A DNA stretch of 64,000 bases from Burkholderiaceae bacterium (lineage in GTDB: Bacteria; Pseudomonadota; Gammaproteobacteria; Burkholderiales; Burkholderiaceae_D): assembly GCA_031291325.1 (NCBI GenBank), contig JARLJG010000070.1, positions 1-64,000 on the forward strand, written 5' to 3'. Shown here piece after piece: positions 46,441 to 55,593 of this stretch. The translations under genes were made by a program, and so were the position numbers. Numbering within the stretch: the stretch's first letter is position 1; each line of letters opens with the position of its first letter. The notes beneath the pieces were generated by a model, which saw only the letters and a list, made by a program, of their open reading frames with translations, was not told the DNA's origin and did not search any database.

Positions 46441-47073
46441 ATGCTTGCCAAATCCACCGTCAAACGGCGGGTTCTTCTGGTGGACGACGAACCCTTGATT
46501 CTTGCGACCATCGGCCAGGTTCTGCGCAATGCCGGATATGAAACGGCGGAAGCCTCCTGCGGGGAAGACGCATTGAAAGTCGCACAAGAGTTCGATCCCG
46601 ACCTGGCGCTGCTGGACGTGATCATGAGCGGCATGACCGGGTTGGAGCTGGCAAAACGCCTGCAGGCGGAAACAGACATTCCGTTCATGTTCATTTCCGC
46701 CAATGCCGAAGTGGAAATCGTCAAGCAGGCTTCCGAATACGGCGCGGTCGGTTATTTGTTGAAACCGTTCGATATTGCGCAGATCATACCGGCCTTTGAG
46801 GCTGCACTCGGCCGTGCCGACGAAATCAGGCGGCTGCGCAGCAGCGAAGCCAATTTGACCATCGCCTTGAATTCAGGGCGGGAAACCAGCATGGCGGTTG
46901 GCTTGCTGATGGCTAAATTCGGCACCGACAGGCATACGGCCTTTGAGGTCTTGCGCGCTTATTCACGTTCCAACCGCTGCAAGATGAACGAAGTGGCGGA
47001 AGACCTGCTCGCTGCCGAGGAAATGTTCAACAGCTTCAATGCCTTGTTTTCCAAACAATCGGGGGCGCAATAG
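46441..47073 (+). CDS. Response regulator with ANTAR RNA-binding domain
   Basis: This 210-residue protein has a receiver domain (D-D-E near residue 15, phospho-Asp about 59 in L-L-D-V-I-M-S-G-M, conserved K-P-F) and a C-terminal three-helix ANTAR domain. The latter shows A-V-G-L-L-M-A-K-F-G followed by A-F-E-V-L-R-A-Y-S-R. ANTAR proteins prevent transcription termination by binding paired hairpins in leader RNAs, often in nitrogen or amino-acid metabolism genes. I did not find such a paired-hairpin target in the window. The ATG at 46441 follows GGAG; the frame is open upstream without conserved content. No kinase gene immediately adjoins. Confidence 0.88.
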   Translation: MLAKSTVKRRVLLVDDEPLILATIGQVLRNAGYETAEASCGEDALKVAQEFDPDLALLDVIMSGMTGLELAKRLQAETDIPFMFISANAEVEIVKQASEYGAVGYLLKPFDIAQIIPAFEAALGRADEIRRLRSSEANLTIALNSGRETSMAVGLLMAKFGTDRHTAFEVLRAYSRSNRCKMNEVAEDLLAAEEMFNSFNALFSKQSGAQ

Positions 47074-47091
47074 TACGCGTCGATATATTTA

Positions 47092-47119
47092 TTGCTGTAC
47101 GGCAAAATTAATATATAAT
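47092..47119 (+). promoter_or_regulatory. Sigma-70-like promoter in a 531-nt gap
   Basis: TTGCTG (47092-47097), a 16-base spacer and a perfect TATAAT (47114-47119) predict a start near 47126, about 480 nt before the HD-GYP gene. No convincing protein is encoded between them: a minus-strand frame (47164-47511) has no family features. The product may be a long leader or a small RNA. Confidence 0.5.
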
Positions 47120-47604
47120 GCATGCGTTATGCAGCAGTTTCAAAAGTCGATTTGCCCGCCCGCTTAGGCTCTCATGTTGTCCGCGCCCAAGATAATATGC
47201 AGATTGACAATCTCGGTCGCCCTCCCATGCAACCGCACAGTAGTCCTCCGGCCCCGCACCGCCGACGTTAAACAAAATAGCCACCCGTGGCGTCTGTTAT
47301 CGCGTGATTTTGCGCGCGAAAAAGAGCGCTGAACACGACCACGCGAACTTGATTTTTCGCGTCGTGCAGGGTGTTGCGCCAAATTCAGGTTCGTTGCGGC
47401 ATGCGGGGAATTTCCAGCCTTGGCTTTAGCGGCTGAGAGTAAAATGAATTTCAACGACATTTGCCGACCGAGGTTGCTTGACCGAGCACAAAGTGGCGCG
47501 GAGTACGCCATGTTGGGTCAAGCGAATTCGACGGTTTGCGCGCTGCGCGACAATAGTGAAATGGCTTTGTGGTTTCGCATTGCAAACTCAGGAGCAAATC
47601 GACA

Positions 47605-48636
47605 ATGGCAATATTGATTATCGACGACAATCACACCAATCTGCTTTTGCTGTCGTCATTGGCCGAATCGGTTGCCGGAGCGCGTCCAACCTCATTCGAC
47701 GATCCCGTCGACGCGCTCTACTGGTGCGAGAAAAACGTGCCCGAACTGGTGCTGGTCGACTACCGCATGCCGAATTTGTCCGGCAACGACTTCATCCGCC
47801 TGTTCAGGCAGATCGACGGCTTGCAGGATATTCCGATCGTCATGGTGACGACCGAAAACGATTGGGGAGTCCGGCACGAGGCGCTCTCCGTCGGCGCCAC
47901 CGAATTCCTGGCCAAGCCGATCGATTCCAACGAGTTTCGGCTGCGGGTGCGCAACCTGCTGGCGTTAAGCCATGCGCAGACCATGCTGGCCGATCGCGCC
48001 AAGCTTTTGCAATTCGAAGTGGAGAAGGCGACCGCCGAGGTGGTCAATCGCGAACGCGAATTGGTGCTTCGCCTTTCCAAGGCAGCGGAATTCCGCGACC
48101 CGGAAACCGGCGCCCATATCTATCGCATGGCATTCTATTCGAAGTTGATTGCACAGTCGCTGGGCTTGCCCGAAGCGTATCAAAGAGATATTCTCGAAGC
48201 GGCGCCCATGCACGACGTCGGCAAACTGGCGACGCCGGATTATATACTGCTCAAGCCGGGCAAACTCGACGCCGATGAAATGTCCATCATGCGCCGCCAC
48301 GCGGAAATCGGCGCGCAGATTCTGGCCGGAAGCAGTTCAGCTCTGGTTCGACTGGCCGAAGTGATCGCCGGCGCGCACCACGAAAAATTCGACGGCAGCG
48401 GCTATCCCAAGGGTTTGAAAGGCGAGGAAATTCCGCTGGCTGGGCGCATCGTGGCAGTGGCGGACGTATTCGATGCATTGACCTCGGAACGCCCCTACAA
48501 AAAACCTTGGCCGATCGAGCGGGCGCGCCAATTCTTGCAGGAAAATATCGGATCGCATTTTTGCCCGCGCTGCGCGAATGCATTCTTGAACTCTTGGGAC
48601 GAAGTGTTGAAAATCAGATCGAATTTCCCGGATTGA
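47605..48636 (+). CDS. HD-GYP response regulator (cyclic-di-GMP phosphodiesterase)
   Basis: This 343-residue protein has an N-terminal receiver (I-I-D-D-N near residue 5, phospho-Asp about 52 in L-V-D-Y-R-M-P) joined by a coiled-coil linker (about 125-155) to an HD-GYP domain. The HD-GYP motifs are intact: H-D-V-G-K, H-H-E-K-F-D-G-S-G-Y-P and the following G-E-E-I-P-L-A-G-R-I. The protein should hydrolyse cyclic di-GMP on phosphorylation, like RpfG. The ATG at 47605 follows AGGAG; a longer frame from 47569 is unlikely. The hybrid kinase 64 nt downstream is the probable phosphodonor. Confidence 0.92.
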   Translation: MAILIIDDNHTNLLLLSSLAESVAGARPTSFDDPVDALYWCEKNVPELVLVDYRMPNLSGNDFIRLFRQIDGLQDIPIVMVTTENDWGVRHEALSVGATEFLAKPIDSNEFRLRVRNLLALSHAQTMLADRAKLLQFEVEKATAEVVNRERELVLRLSKAAEFRDPETGAHIYRMAFYSKLIAQSLGLPEAYQRDILEAAPMHDVGKLATPDYILLKPGKLDADEMSIMRRHAEIGAQILAGSSSALVRLAEVIAGAHHEKFDGSGYPKGLKGEEIPLAGRIVAVADVFDALTSERPYKKPWPIERARQFLQENIGSHFCPRCANAFLNSWDEVLKIRSNFPD

Positions 48637-48700
48637 CCGGCCTGTCGCATTGCGCCTGCATGACGGATCATTGTATCGCCTGAACGACTGAAAGCTGACT

Positions 48701-51700
48701 ATGCATCGGACACTGTTGCGACAACTCCGGCGCGTTTGTGGAATAGAAAGCGAAGATAGCTTGCAGCAACTCTTCCACGCTGCGTCCGAATTGGCATTGA
48801 AACCGGATATTGCGCCGCAGATGCAATCGTTTTTGCGCGGCCTGGAGGAATTCGTTTCCCGTGTCGATGCCGCCTATCTGCAATCCGATCTCGATCTCAA
48901 TTTGCGCACCCGCAGCCTCGAATTGAGTTCGACCGAACTGAATCAGGCCAATGATCGAATGCGCTCGGACATTCTCTTGCGCAACCGTGTCTTGCAATCG
49001 CTGCGCCAGGCTGCGGGCAGTTTGCTCGAACATGACGAGTCCGGCTTGGCGCTGCCGGCGGAGGAGGATTTGGAAGGTCTGTCGGCCTTGCTTCCCGTGC
49101 TGGTGCGGCAGCAGGAAGAACGGCGGATCGAGTTGGCCAATCAGCGTTTTGCGATGGATCAACATGCGATTGTCAGCATGACGGACACCGACGGAAATAT
49201 TCTCTATGTCAACGATAAATTCTGCGGCATCAGCGGCTATTCGCGCGGCGAACTGCTGGGGCAAAACCATCGTATCATCAACTCCGGCTATCATCCGATA
49301 GAATTCTTCTCGGTGATGTGGAAGACTATTGCGGCGGGCCGCGTCTGGCACGGCGAAATTTGCAACAAGAACAAGCAGGGTCAACAGTATTGGGTGGACG
49401 CGACGATCGTGCCGTTTCTCGACCGCAGCAATCGACCCTATCAATATATTGCAATCCGCACTGAGATCACCGGCCGCAAGAAAATGGCGGAAAAGATCGC
49501 CAACAGCGAGCGCCAGTACCGCAATGTCGTCAACGGTCTCATCGAAGTGGTTTTCCGGGCGGACCGGGACGGCGTATGGACTTTCCTCAATCCTGCATGG
49601 ACTGCGATCACCGGGTTTTCGGTGAAAGAGACGATCGGCAGGAATTTCATCGATTTCATCTATCCGCAGGATCGTGCAGCGGCGCGCAGTCGTTTCGTCG
49701 AGATGATGGCAGGCGGCTCCACCTTTACCAAGCATGAAGTGCGTTATCTCACGCGCGAGGGCAGCTACCGCTGGATCGAAGTCTACGCGCAACTGGAAAT
49801 CGACGATGATGGCAGAGTCGTCGGCGTCGCTGGCAGTTTGTCGGATATCACCGACAAGCGTCTGGCCACTATGCAAATCAAGGAGAACCTGGACTTCGTC
49901 GATGCCTTGCTGGAATCGATACCGGTGCCGGTTTACCTGAAGGACCCCGAGGGGCGTTATCTGCGTCTGAACAAAGCGTTCGGCAAATTTTTTTCGATTC
50001 GCGTCGACCAATGGCTGGGAAAGACCGCGTTCGATTTATTGAGTGCGGAAGATGCGCGCGCCTACACTGCACACGATCGCGAATTGATGGAAAGTCGCGG
50101 TGCGCAAACCGTCGAAACGCTGCTGACCTTGCAAGATCGGAAAGTCGACACCTTGCATAGCAAGGCCGTGTTGACCAAACCCGATGGTTCCTTGATCGGT
50201 TTGGTCGGCACCATTGTCGATATTTCCAGTCAAAAGGCGGCAGAACGCGCTTTGTTGCATGCCAAGGAGGCGGCTGAATCGGCGAATCGATCGAAGAGCG
50301 AATTCCTCGCCAACATGAGCCATGAAATCCGCACACCGATGAACGGCATCATCGGTATGACCGACCTGGTCCTTTCTTCGGCACTGGAAAAGCACCAGCG
50401 CGAATATCTGGAGGTCGTCAAGGCGTCGGCCGACGCTTTATTGGAGATCATCAATGACATTCTGGATTTTTCAAAGATCGAAGCCGGCAAGATGAGCCTG
50501 GAAACGATTTCCTTCGATCTCAGCCAGCTGGTGCCCGATACGCTGCGCACGCTCACCTTGCGGGCGCAGCAAAGCGGACTGGAACTGGCGCTCGATCTCG
50601 ATCCCGACATCCCGGATTTCGTGTTGGGCGACCCTGGAAGATTGCGGCAGATTTTAACCAATCTGGTAGGCAATGCGATCAAATTTACGCGCACGGGCGA
50701 GATCGTCGTGCGTGCGCGCCTGCTGCATAGGGATGCCGACCTCGCACGGCTGGAAATCAGCGTGTCCGACAGCGGCATCGGCATCCCGCTGGAAAAACAG
50801 CGGCAAGTGTTTGAGGCATTTGAGCAGGAGGATGGTTCCACCACGCGGCGCTTCGGCGGCACCGGGCTGGGTCTTTCGATCACCAAGCGCCTGGTCGACA
50901 TGATGGGCGGCGAGATATCCGTGTCGAGCCGGGTCGGCAAAGGCAGCACCTTCACTGTCGCCGTCTCATTCAGAATCGACCAGCGCAGCCGACGTGTCGT
51001 TGATGTCGCGCCGATCTCGTTGGCGGGAAGGACCGTCATGCTGATCGACGACAGCGACACCAATTTGACAATCTTGAAGGCGATGTTCGGGCGTTGGCAG
51101 GTCAAGACCGTCGTCATGCATTCCGGCGCACAAGCGCTCGCGTATTGTCGCAGCGAACCGTGCAAGCTCGACTGCATCGTCATGGACTACGTCATGCCGG
51201 ACATAAATGGTTTCGACACCGCCAAGGCGATGGCGGAAATTGCCGGCTATCGGGACGTGCCGATCGTTATCTTGTCGTCCTCCGGCTTGCCGGGCGACGC
51301 CCACAAATGCAAACAGATAGGCATCCAGGGCTATTTGCTAAAACCCGCCAGCCACACGGAGATCTTTGCCGTGGTCGGCAGCGTGATCGATCGAACCCGA
51401 ACCCAAGCCGGGGATGTCCCTGTCGTCACCCGCCATACGATCAGCGCATCGGTGGCCTCGCTTTCGATTTTGCTGGCCGAGGATAACCAGCTCAATCAAA
51501 AGTTGGCGCTGGCCTTGCTGCACAAATGGGGGCATCGGGTGGATGTCGCCAACAATGGGATCGAAGCGCTGGCACTGCACAAAAGCAAGACTTTCGATTT
51601 GATATTGATGGATTTGCAGATGCCGTTGATGGGTGGATTCGAGGCCACCGCCGCCATTCGCGCGCGCGAGAAGGCGGGCGCCAAAAGGACGGTGGTGATT

Positions 51701-52261
51701 GCAATGACTGCCAATGCCCTGGAAGGCGACCGCGAAAAATGCATCGCCGGCGGCATGGACGATTACCTGTCAAAACCGTTCAAGGCTGACATGTTTTCCG
51801 GGATCTTGAAGAAATATTCTCCTTACGAAAAGAAGGAGAAATCGGCGGAGCAAGAAAATGTTGCCGAGGCCCCGTCAGTGAGCGCAAATATTGCCGAGAA
51901 CGCAGCGCTCGACCAGTTCGATTACGCCAAAGCGATCAAGAATTCGGATGCCGAAGTGGTAACATTGATTGCTGCCCATTTTTTGGAAGAGGCGCCCAAG
52001 CAATTGACAAGAATGCGGCGTGCCTGGGAAACGGCTGAATACGACGCACTGCAAAGGGAAGCGCATGCAATGGCCGGGCTGTTGGCAAATTTCATGGCCG
52101 AGCCGGCACGGCGCGTCGCTGCGGAAATCGATCACTGCGCGCGCGACAAGGTGCCGGCGCCGCTGGCGGATCTGTTCGACGCACTCGACCGCGAAATCGC
52201 GTTATTGGCGCCGCATCTGGCTAGCGCGGCGAAAATTGCATCGGATAGCATCAGTTCGTAA
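48701..52261 (+). CDS. Hybrid histidine kinase with PAS, two REC and Hpt domains
   Basis: This is a 1186-residue soluble sensor kinase. After an N-terminal helical region (about 1-140), three PAS domains (about 145-260, 265-390 and 400-510) are followed by HisKA with [12 protein letters not shown] (His about 541) and an HATPase domain (G-T-G-L-G-L-S-I). A first receiver has Asp at about 829 (V-M-D-Y-V-M-P), a second Asp at about 971 (L-M-D-L-Q-M-P), and an Hpt domain His at about 1122 (E-A-H-A-M-A-G). No membrane helix is evident, so it senses an internal cue, possibly through PAS-bound ligands. An Hpt protein follows 14 nt later. Confidence 0.92.
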   Translation: MHRTLLRQLRRVCGIESEDSLQQLFHAASELALKPDIAPQMQSFLRGLEEFVSRVDAAYLQSDLDLNLRTRSLELSSTELNQANDRMRSDILLRNRVLQSLRQAAGSLLEHDESGLALPAEEDLEGLSALLPVLVRQQEERRIELANQRFAMDQHAIVSMTDTDGNILYVNDKFCGISGYSRGELLGQNHRIINSGYHPIEFFSVMWKTIAAGRVWHGEICNKNKQGQQYWVDATIVPFLDRSNRPYQYIAIRTEITGRKKMAEKIANSERQYRNVVNGLIEVVFRADRDGVWTFLNPAWTAITGFSVKETIGRNFIDFIYPQDRAAARSRFVEMMAGGSTFTKHEVRYLTREGSYRWIEVYAQLEIDDDGRVVGVAGSLSDITDKRLATMQIKENLDFVDALLESIPVPVYLKDPEGRYLRLNKAFGKFFSIRVDQWLGKTAFDLLSAEDARAYTAHDRELMESRGAQTVETLLTLQDRKVDTLHSKAVLTKPDGSLIGLVGTIVDISSQKAAERALLHAKEAAESANRSKSEFLANMSHEIRTPMNGIIGMTDLVLSSALEKHQREYLEVVKASADALLEIINDILDFSKIEAGKMSLETISFDLSQLVPDTLRTLTLRAQQSGLELALDLDPDIPDFVLGDPGRLRQILTNLVGNAIKFTRTGEIVVRARLLHRDADLARLEISVSDSGIGIPLEKQRQVFEAFEQEDGSTTRRFGGTGLGLSITKRLVDMMGGEISVSSRVGKGSTFTVAVSFRIDQRSRRVVDVAPISLAGRTVMLIDDSDTNLTILKAMFGRWQVKTVVMHSGAQALAYCRSEPCKLDCIVMDYVMPDINGFDTAKAMAEIAGYRDVPIVILSSSGLPGDAHKCKQIGIQGYLLKPASHTEIFAVVGSVIDRTRTQAGDVPVVTRHTISASVASLSILLAEDNQLNQKLALALLHKWGHRVDVANNGIEALALHKSKTFDLILMDLQMPLMGGFEATAAIRAREKAGAKRTVVIAMTANALEGDREKCIAGGMDDYLSKPFKADMFSGILKKYSPYEKKEKSAEQENVAEAPSVSANIAENAALDQFDYAKAIKNSDAEVVTLIAAHFLEEAPKQLTRMRRAWETAEYDALQREAHAMAGLLANFMAEPARRVAAEIDHCARDKVPAPLADLFDALDREIALLAPHLASAAKIASDSISS

Positions 52262-52275
52262 CGAGACAGGCGAAA

Positions 52276-52632
52276 ATGAATTCAACTTACTATACGCATT
52301 GCCAGCCGGGGCTTTTGTTGGAAAACATCGGCGGCGATCAGGAAATATTTTTGCAGCTGGCGGAAATTTTTCAACGTGAAAGTGTCGCCATATTCGAGCG
52401 AATGCGCGCCGCCGCAATGGCGTCGAACTTCGCACAATTGGGACGTGAGAGTCATTCGCTAAAGGGAACGGTCGGCCCCTTGGGCGCGGATAAACTGGTC
52501 GATATGCTCGTCGAAATCGAGGACGAGTGCAATAGCAGTCAATGCGTTTGCGATGAGAGAAAATTGCTTGCGATCGCCGACGCGTTGCACCACGTGCGAA
52601 CCGAGCTTCAACATTTCATCGACAATTCTTAG
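52276..52632 (+). CDS. Free-standing Hpt phosphotransfer protein
   Basis: This 118-residue all-helical protein has the Hpt motif S-H-S-L-K-G-T-V-G (phospho-acceptor His about 60) and an F-L-Q-L-A-E-I-F-like first helix. It passes phosphate between a hybrid kinase and a response regulator. It lies 14 nt after the hybrid kinase, which already has its own Hpt domain, so it probably serves a second branch. The convergent CheY-like regulator is one candidate partner. Confidence 0.87.
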   Translation: MNSTYYTHCQPGLLLENIGGDQEIFLQLAEIFQRESVAIFERMRAAAMASNFAQLGRESHSLKGTVGPLGADKLVDMLVEIEDECNSSQCVCDERKLLAIADALHHVRTELQHFIDNS

Positions 52633-52642
52633 AAGATGCCCT

Positions 52643-52665
52643 GGCGCCCCCTATCGGGGAGCGCC
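52643..52665. terminator. Hairpin between convergent Hpt and CheY-like genes
   Basis: GGCGCCCCC pairs with GGGG-A-GCGCC (one bulged A) around a short TATC loop, in the 40-nt gap between two convergent genes. There is no T-tract, so the terminator call is tentative. Confidence 0.45.
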
Positions 52666-52672
52666 GACCGAT

Positions 52673-53056
52673 TCAGATATGCGGCGGTTGTTGACCGGAG
52701 CGCAGCACAGCGTCTTTCACGGTTTTCAAGACGATGCTGGCATTGAATGGCTTGATGATGAATCCTTTCGCGCCATTTCCCAGGCATTCCTTGACTGTTT
52801 CGATATCGTGTTTTCCGGTCACCATCAACACGATGGTTTTCGGCAATTCGGTCGCCACCTGTTTCAATACCTCGATCCCGCTGCCGTCGGGCATTAGAAT
52901 GTCGAGGCAAACGATATCGGGTTTGTTTTTCAAAATCTGCTCCAGCCCATTCTTGCTGTTGCTGGCCTCGGCCACCACTTTGTAACCCTCGGAACTAAGG
53001 ATGGTACGCAAAAGCGCCCGAGTCATTTCGTTATCGTCGACGATCAACACGTTCAC
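52673..53056 (-). CDS. CheY-like single-domain response regulator
   Basis: This 127-residue protein consists only of a receiver domain: I-V-D-D-N at the start, phospho-Asp about 53 in C-L-D-I-L-M-P, a conserved V-T-G and the lysine in I-I-K-P-F. No output domain is present, so it works through protein contacts or as a phosphate sink in a relay. It faces the Hpt gene and may take phosphate from it. It is divergent from the ccm operon; the FNR box in that gap lies much nearer ccmA. Confidence 0.9.
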   Translation of the reverse strand: MNVLIVDDNEMTRALLRTILSSEGYKVVAEASNSKNGLEQILKNKPDIVCLDILMPDGSGIEVLKQVATELPKTIVLMVTGKHDIETVKECLGNGAKGFIIKPFNASIVLKTVKDAVLRSGQQPPHI

Positions 53057-53288
53057 GATTGCGCCACTCCTAAATGAAATCCAGATCAGGCATGTTGCCT
53101 GCAGTCGATTTTATCGAAATTCCCACCTTTCCACCATTTGAAATTCGATATTTATCGCATATTCGCGGTAAATACCCGATCACGGCTAGATTCATGCTGT
53201 TTTTTTGAAATCAACGATGATTATTGGCGGGGGATTTACAAGGAGGAATTTGAAAGGGGGAATGGTTTTCAATTGCGTTTCCCGCATT

Positions 53289-53330
53289 TTGATCTATATC
53301 AACACATCCGCAATACCGTTTACGTACACT
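53289..53330 (+). promoter_or_regulatory. FNR-type promoter of the ccm operon
   Basis: A perfect box TTGAT-CTAT-ATCAA (53289-53302) and TACACT (53325-53330), centred exactly 32 bp from the box centre, predict a class II start near 53337, 41 nt before ccmA. The rest of the 321-nt gap from 53057 shows no gene I can support. Confidence 0.85.
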
Positions 53331-53377
53331 TCCCCATCGAAACTTCATGTACCATGCCGGGTCATGGGAGATAAGAC

Positions 53378-54013
53378 ATGACTTTGCAAGGGTATCAACT
53401 TGCTTGCTCGCGGGGCGAACGGCATTTATTTACAGACGTGAATTTTGAGATCGAAAGCGGCGATGCGTTGCGTATTGCCGGCACGAACGGTAGCGGGAAA
53501 ACCAGTTTGTTGCGTCTGCTTTGCGGATTGACCCACCCAGCCGCAGGCGAAGTGCGCTGGAACGGCGAAAACGTGCGCCGCGCGCGCGACGAGTATTGCA
53601 GCGAATTGATTTATCTGGGTCATGCGAACGGCGTCAAGGACGACCTCGCGGCATGGGAGAATTTGACCTTCAATGCGACCTTGTCTGGACATCCGATCAC
53701 TTCGCAACAGGCATGGGACGCGCTGGATTTGCTCGGTTTGGACGAAGTCGGCCATTTGCCGACAAGGTCGTTGTCGCAGGGACAGCGCAAGCGTGTGGCG
53801 TTGGCCAGGCTGTGGCTGGAAAATGCGCCGCGACTTTGGATTTTGGACGAGCCGTTTACCGCTTTGGATCGCGACGCCGTCGATCAATTGTGCCGTCGGC
53901 TGGAGCATCATCTGGCCAGTGGCGGATTGGTGGTCTATACCACCCATCAGGAAATTACGCTTGGCGCGGGGCGCATGCTGCAACTTGATTTGGGCGAGGA
54001 GGCGCAATGCTGA
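53378..54013 (+). CDS. ccmA: CcmA, heme exporter ATPase subunit
   Basis: This 211-residue ABC ATPase shows Walker A G-T-N-G-S-G-K-T, signature L-S-Q-G-Q-R-K-R and Walker B L-W-I-L-D-E-P-F, in the short form typical of CcmA. With CcmB and CcmC it releases holo-CcmE during cytochrome c maturation. The ATG at 53378 lies behind GGGAG. It overlaps ccmB by seven bases. A strong FNR-type promoter lies upstream, consistent with higher demand for c-type cytochromes at low oxygen. Confidence 0.95.
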   Translation: MTLQGYQLACSRGERHLFTDVNFEIESGDALRIAGTNGSGKTSLLRLLCGLTHPAAGEVRWNGENVRRARDEYCSELIYLGHANGVKDDLAAWENLTFNATLSGHPITSQQAWDALDLLGLDEVGHLPTRSLSQGQRKRVALARLWLENAPRLWILDEPFTALDRDAVDQLCRRLEHHLASGGLVVYTTHQEITLGAGRMLQLDLGEEAQC

Positions 54014-54675
54014 AAGCGCTGGCTTGTGTGATTCACCGCGACTTGTTGCTGGCGTTTCGCCGCCGCTCCGATATCGTCACGACTTTATTCTTTTTTATAA
54101 TCGTCGTCAGCCTGTTTCCACTGGGTGTCGGCGCGGAGCCAGGCCTGTTGCGCACCATTGCCCCCGGCATCGTCTGGGTCAGTGCGTTGCTGGCATCGAT
54201 GCTGGCCTTGGGGCGCTTGTTTGCGCTTGATTACGCCGATGGCACGTTGGAGCAGATGCTGCTTTCAGCCGAACCGATCAGCATCATCGTCATCGGCAAA
54301 GTCATCGCCCATTGGCTGGTATCGGGTTTTCCGCTGGTTATTTTGGCGCCATTGCTGGCGGTGCAGTTCGATTTGCCGGGGGATTCGATCCAAGTCCTGT
54401 TCCTGAGCCTGTTGCTTGGCACGCCGGTATTGAGCTTGATTGGAGCGATTGGCGCGGCATTGACCATCGGGCTGCGCGGCGGCGGCGCACTGGTATCCTT
54501 GCTGGTGTTGCCGCTGTATATTCCAGTCTTGATTTTTGGCGCCGGCGCGGTCGGCGCCGAAGCCAGCGGTTTGGGGGCAAGCGCACATTTGTTGTTGCTT
54601 GGTGGCGCGTTGGCTGCCGCAGCGGCGATGACCCCTTGGGCGACCTCGGCGGCACTGCGGATTGCTATGGAGTGA
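54007..54675 (+). CDS. ccmB: CcmB, heme exporter membrane subunit
   Basis: This 222-residue inner-membrane protein has six hydrophobic helices and the CcmB opening V-I-H-R-D-L-L-L-A-F-R-R. The F-A-L-D-Y-A-D-G-T-L-E-Q segment near residue 75 is typical. It pairs with CcmA. The start overlaps the ccmA end. A 135-nt AT-rich gap follows before ccmC, longer than any other gap in the operon; it holds no gene. Confidence 0.93.
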   Translation: MLKALACVIHRDLLLAFRRRSDIVTTLFFFIIVVSLFPLGVGAEPGLLRTIAPGIVWVSALLASMLALGRLFALDYADGTLEQMLLSAEPISIIVIGKVIAHWLVSGFPLVILAPLLAVQFDLPGDSIQVLFLSLLLGTPVLSLIGAIGAALTIGLRGGGALVSLLVLPLYIPVLIFGAGAVGAEASGLGASAHLLLLGGALAAAAAMTPWATSAALRIAME

Positions 54676-54810
54676 TTGATGGACATATACGGTCTTTGCA
54701 TGAATTTTGGCAAAAAATAAATTTTGGAATATTGAGTAGAATTGCTTCGGTCGCGCATGGTTAGGGATTTGCTAAGCGAATTAAAATAATTTCGATGGAG
54801 TAATATTGCG

Positions 54811-55593
54811 GTGTCCAATATGAGTAACACACTTTCTTCAGCGCACGAATCAACCAAAATCCATTGGTTCAAATACGCGTCGCCGCAGCTTTTTTTTCCG
54901 CTGGCGGGAAAATTCATCCCTTTGTTTAGCGTCGCCGCGATACTGTTGTGCATCGCGGGCTTTTATATCGGGTTCTTCTACGCTCCGACCGATGTCCAGC
55001 AGCACGATGCCTACCGCATCATTTTCCTGCATGTGCCGGCGGCCTGGATGTCGATGTTCATCTACATGGTGATGGCATTCTGGGCTGGAATCGGCTTGGT
55101 CATGAATACGCGCCTCTCTTCGATGATGGCCAGCGCGCTGGCGCCGACCGGGGCGATGTTCACCTTCCTGGCGCTGTGGACCGGCGCATTTTGGGGGCGG
55201 CCGACCTGGGGCGCGTGGTGGGTTTGGGATGCGCGCCTGACATCGGAGCTGATTCTCCTGTTCCTGTATATCGGATTTATCGCGCTGCAGGCATCGATCG
55301 ACGAACCGCGCCGCGCCGACAGGGCGGGCGCCGTGCTGGCCTTGGTCGGTGTCGTCAATGTGCCGATCATTTATTTTTCCGTCAAGTGGTGGAATACCTT
55401 GCATCAGGGCTCGTCCGTCAACTTGACCAGCGCGCCGAAAATGGCAATGACCATGCTGCTGGGCATGCTGGTCATGGCGCTTGGATTTTGGGCCTATACT
55501 TTTGTCGTCGCCCTGATGCGTTTGCGCTGCATCGTGCTCGAGCGCGAACGGCACACCGACTGGGTGAAGGAATATTTGGAGAAGACTGCATGA
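54811..55593 (+). CDS. ccmC: CcmC, heme delivery protein
   Basis: This 260-residue protein has six membrane helices and the tryptophan-rich periplasmic W-G-A-W-W-V-W-D-A-R motif that presents heme to CcmE, with conserved histidines in F-L-H-V-P and L-H-Q-G. The GTG at 54811 fits the GGAG site ten bases upstream; an ATG three codons later is the alternative. Its stop overlaps the ccmD start (ATGA). Confidence 0.94.
   Translation: MSNMSNTLSSAHESTKIHWFKYASPQLFFPLAGKFIPLFSVAAILLCIAGFYIGFFYAPTDVQQHDAYRIIFLHVPAAWMSMFIYMVMAFWAGIGLVMNTRLSSMMASALAPTGAMFTFLALWTGAFWGRPTWGAWWVWDARLTSELILLFLYIGFIALQASIDEPRRADRAGAVLALVGVVNVPIIYFSVKWWNTLHQGSSVNLTSAPKMAMTMLLGMLVMALGFWAYTFVVALMRLRCIVLERERHTDWVKEYLEKTA

Noticed and set aside
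47164..47511. 115-codon minus-strand frame in the gap before the HD-GYP gene
   Set aside because: Composition is Arg/Ser-rich without order, and there is no Shine-Dalgarno or family resemblance.
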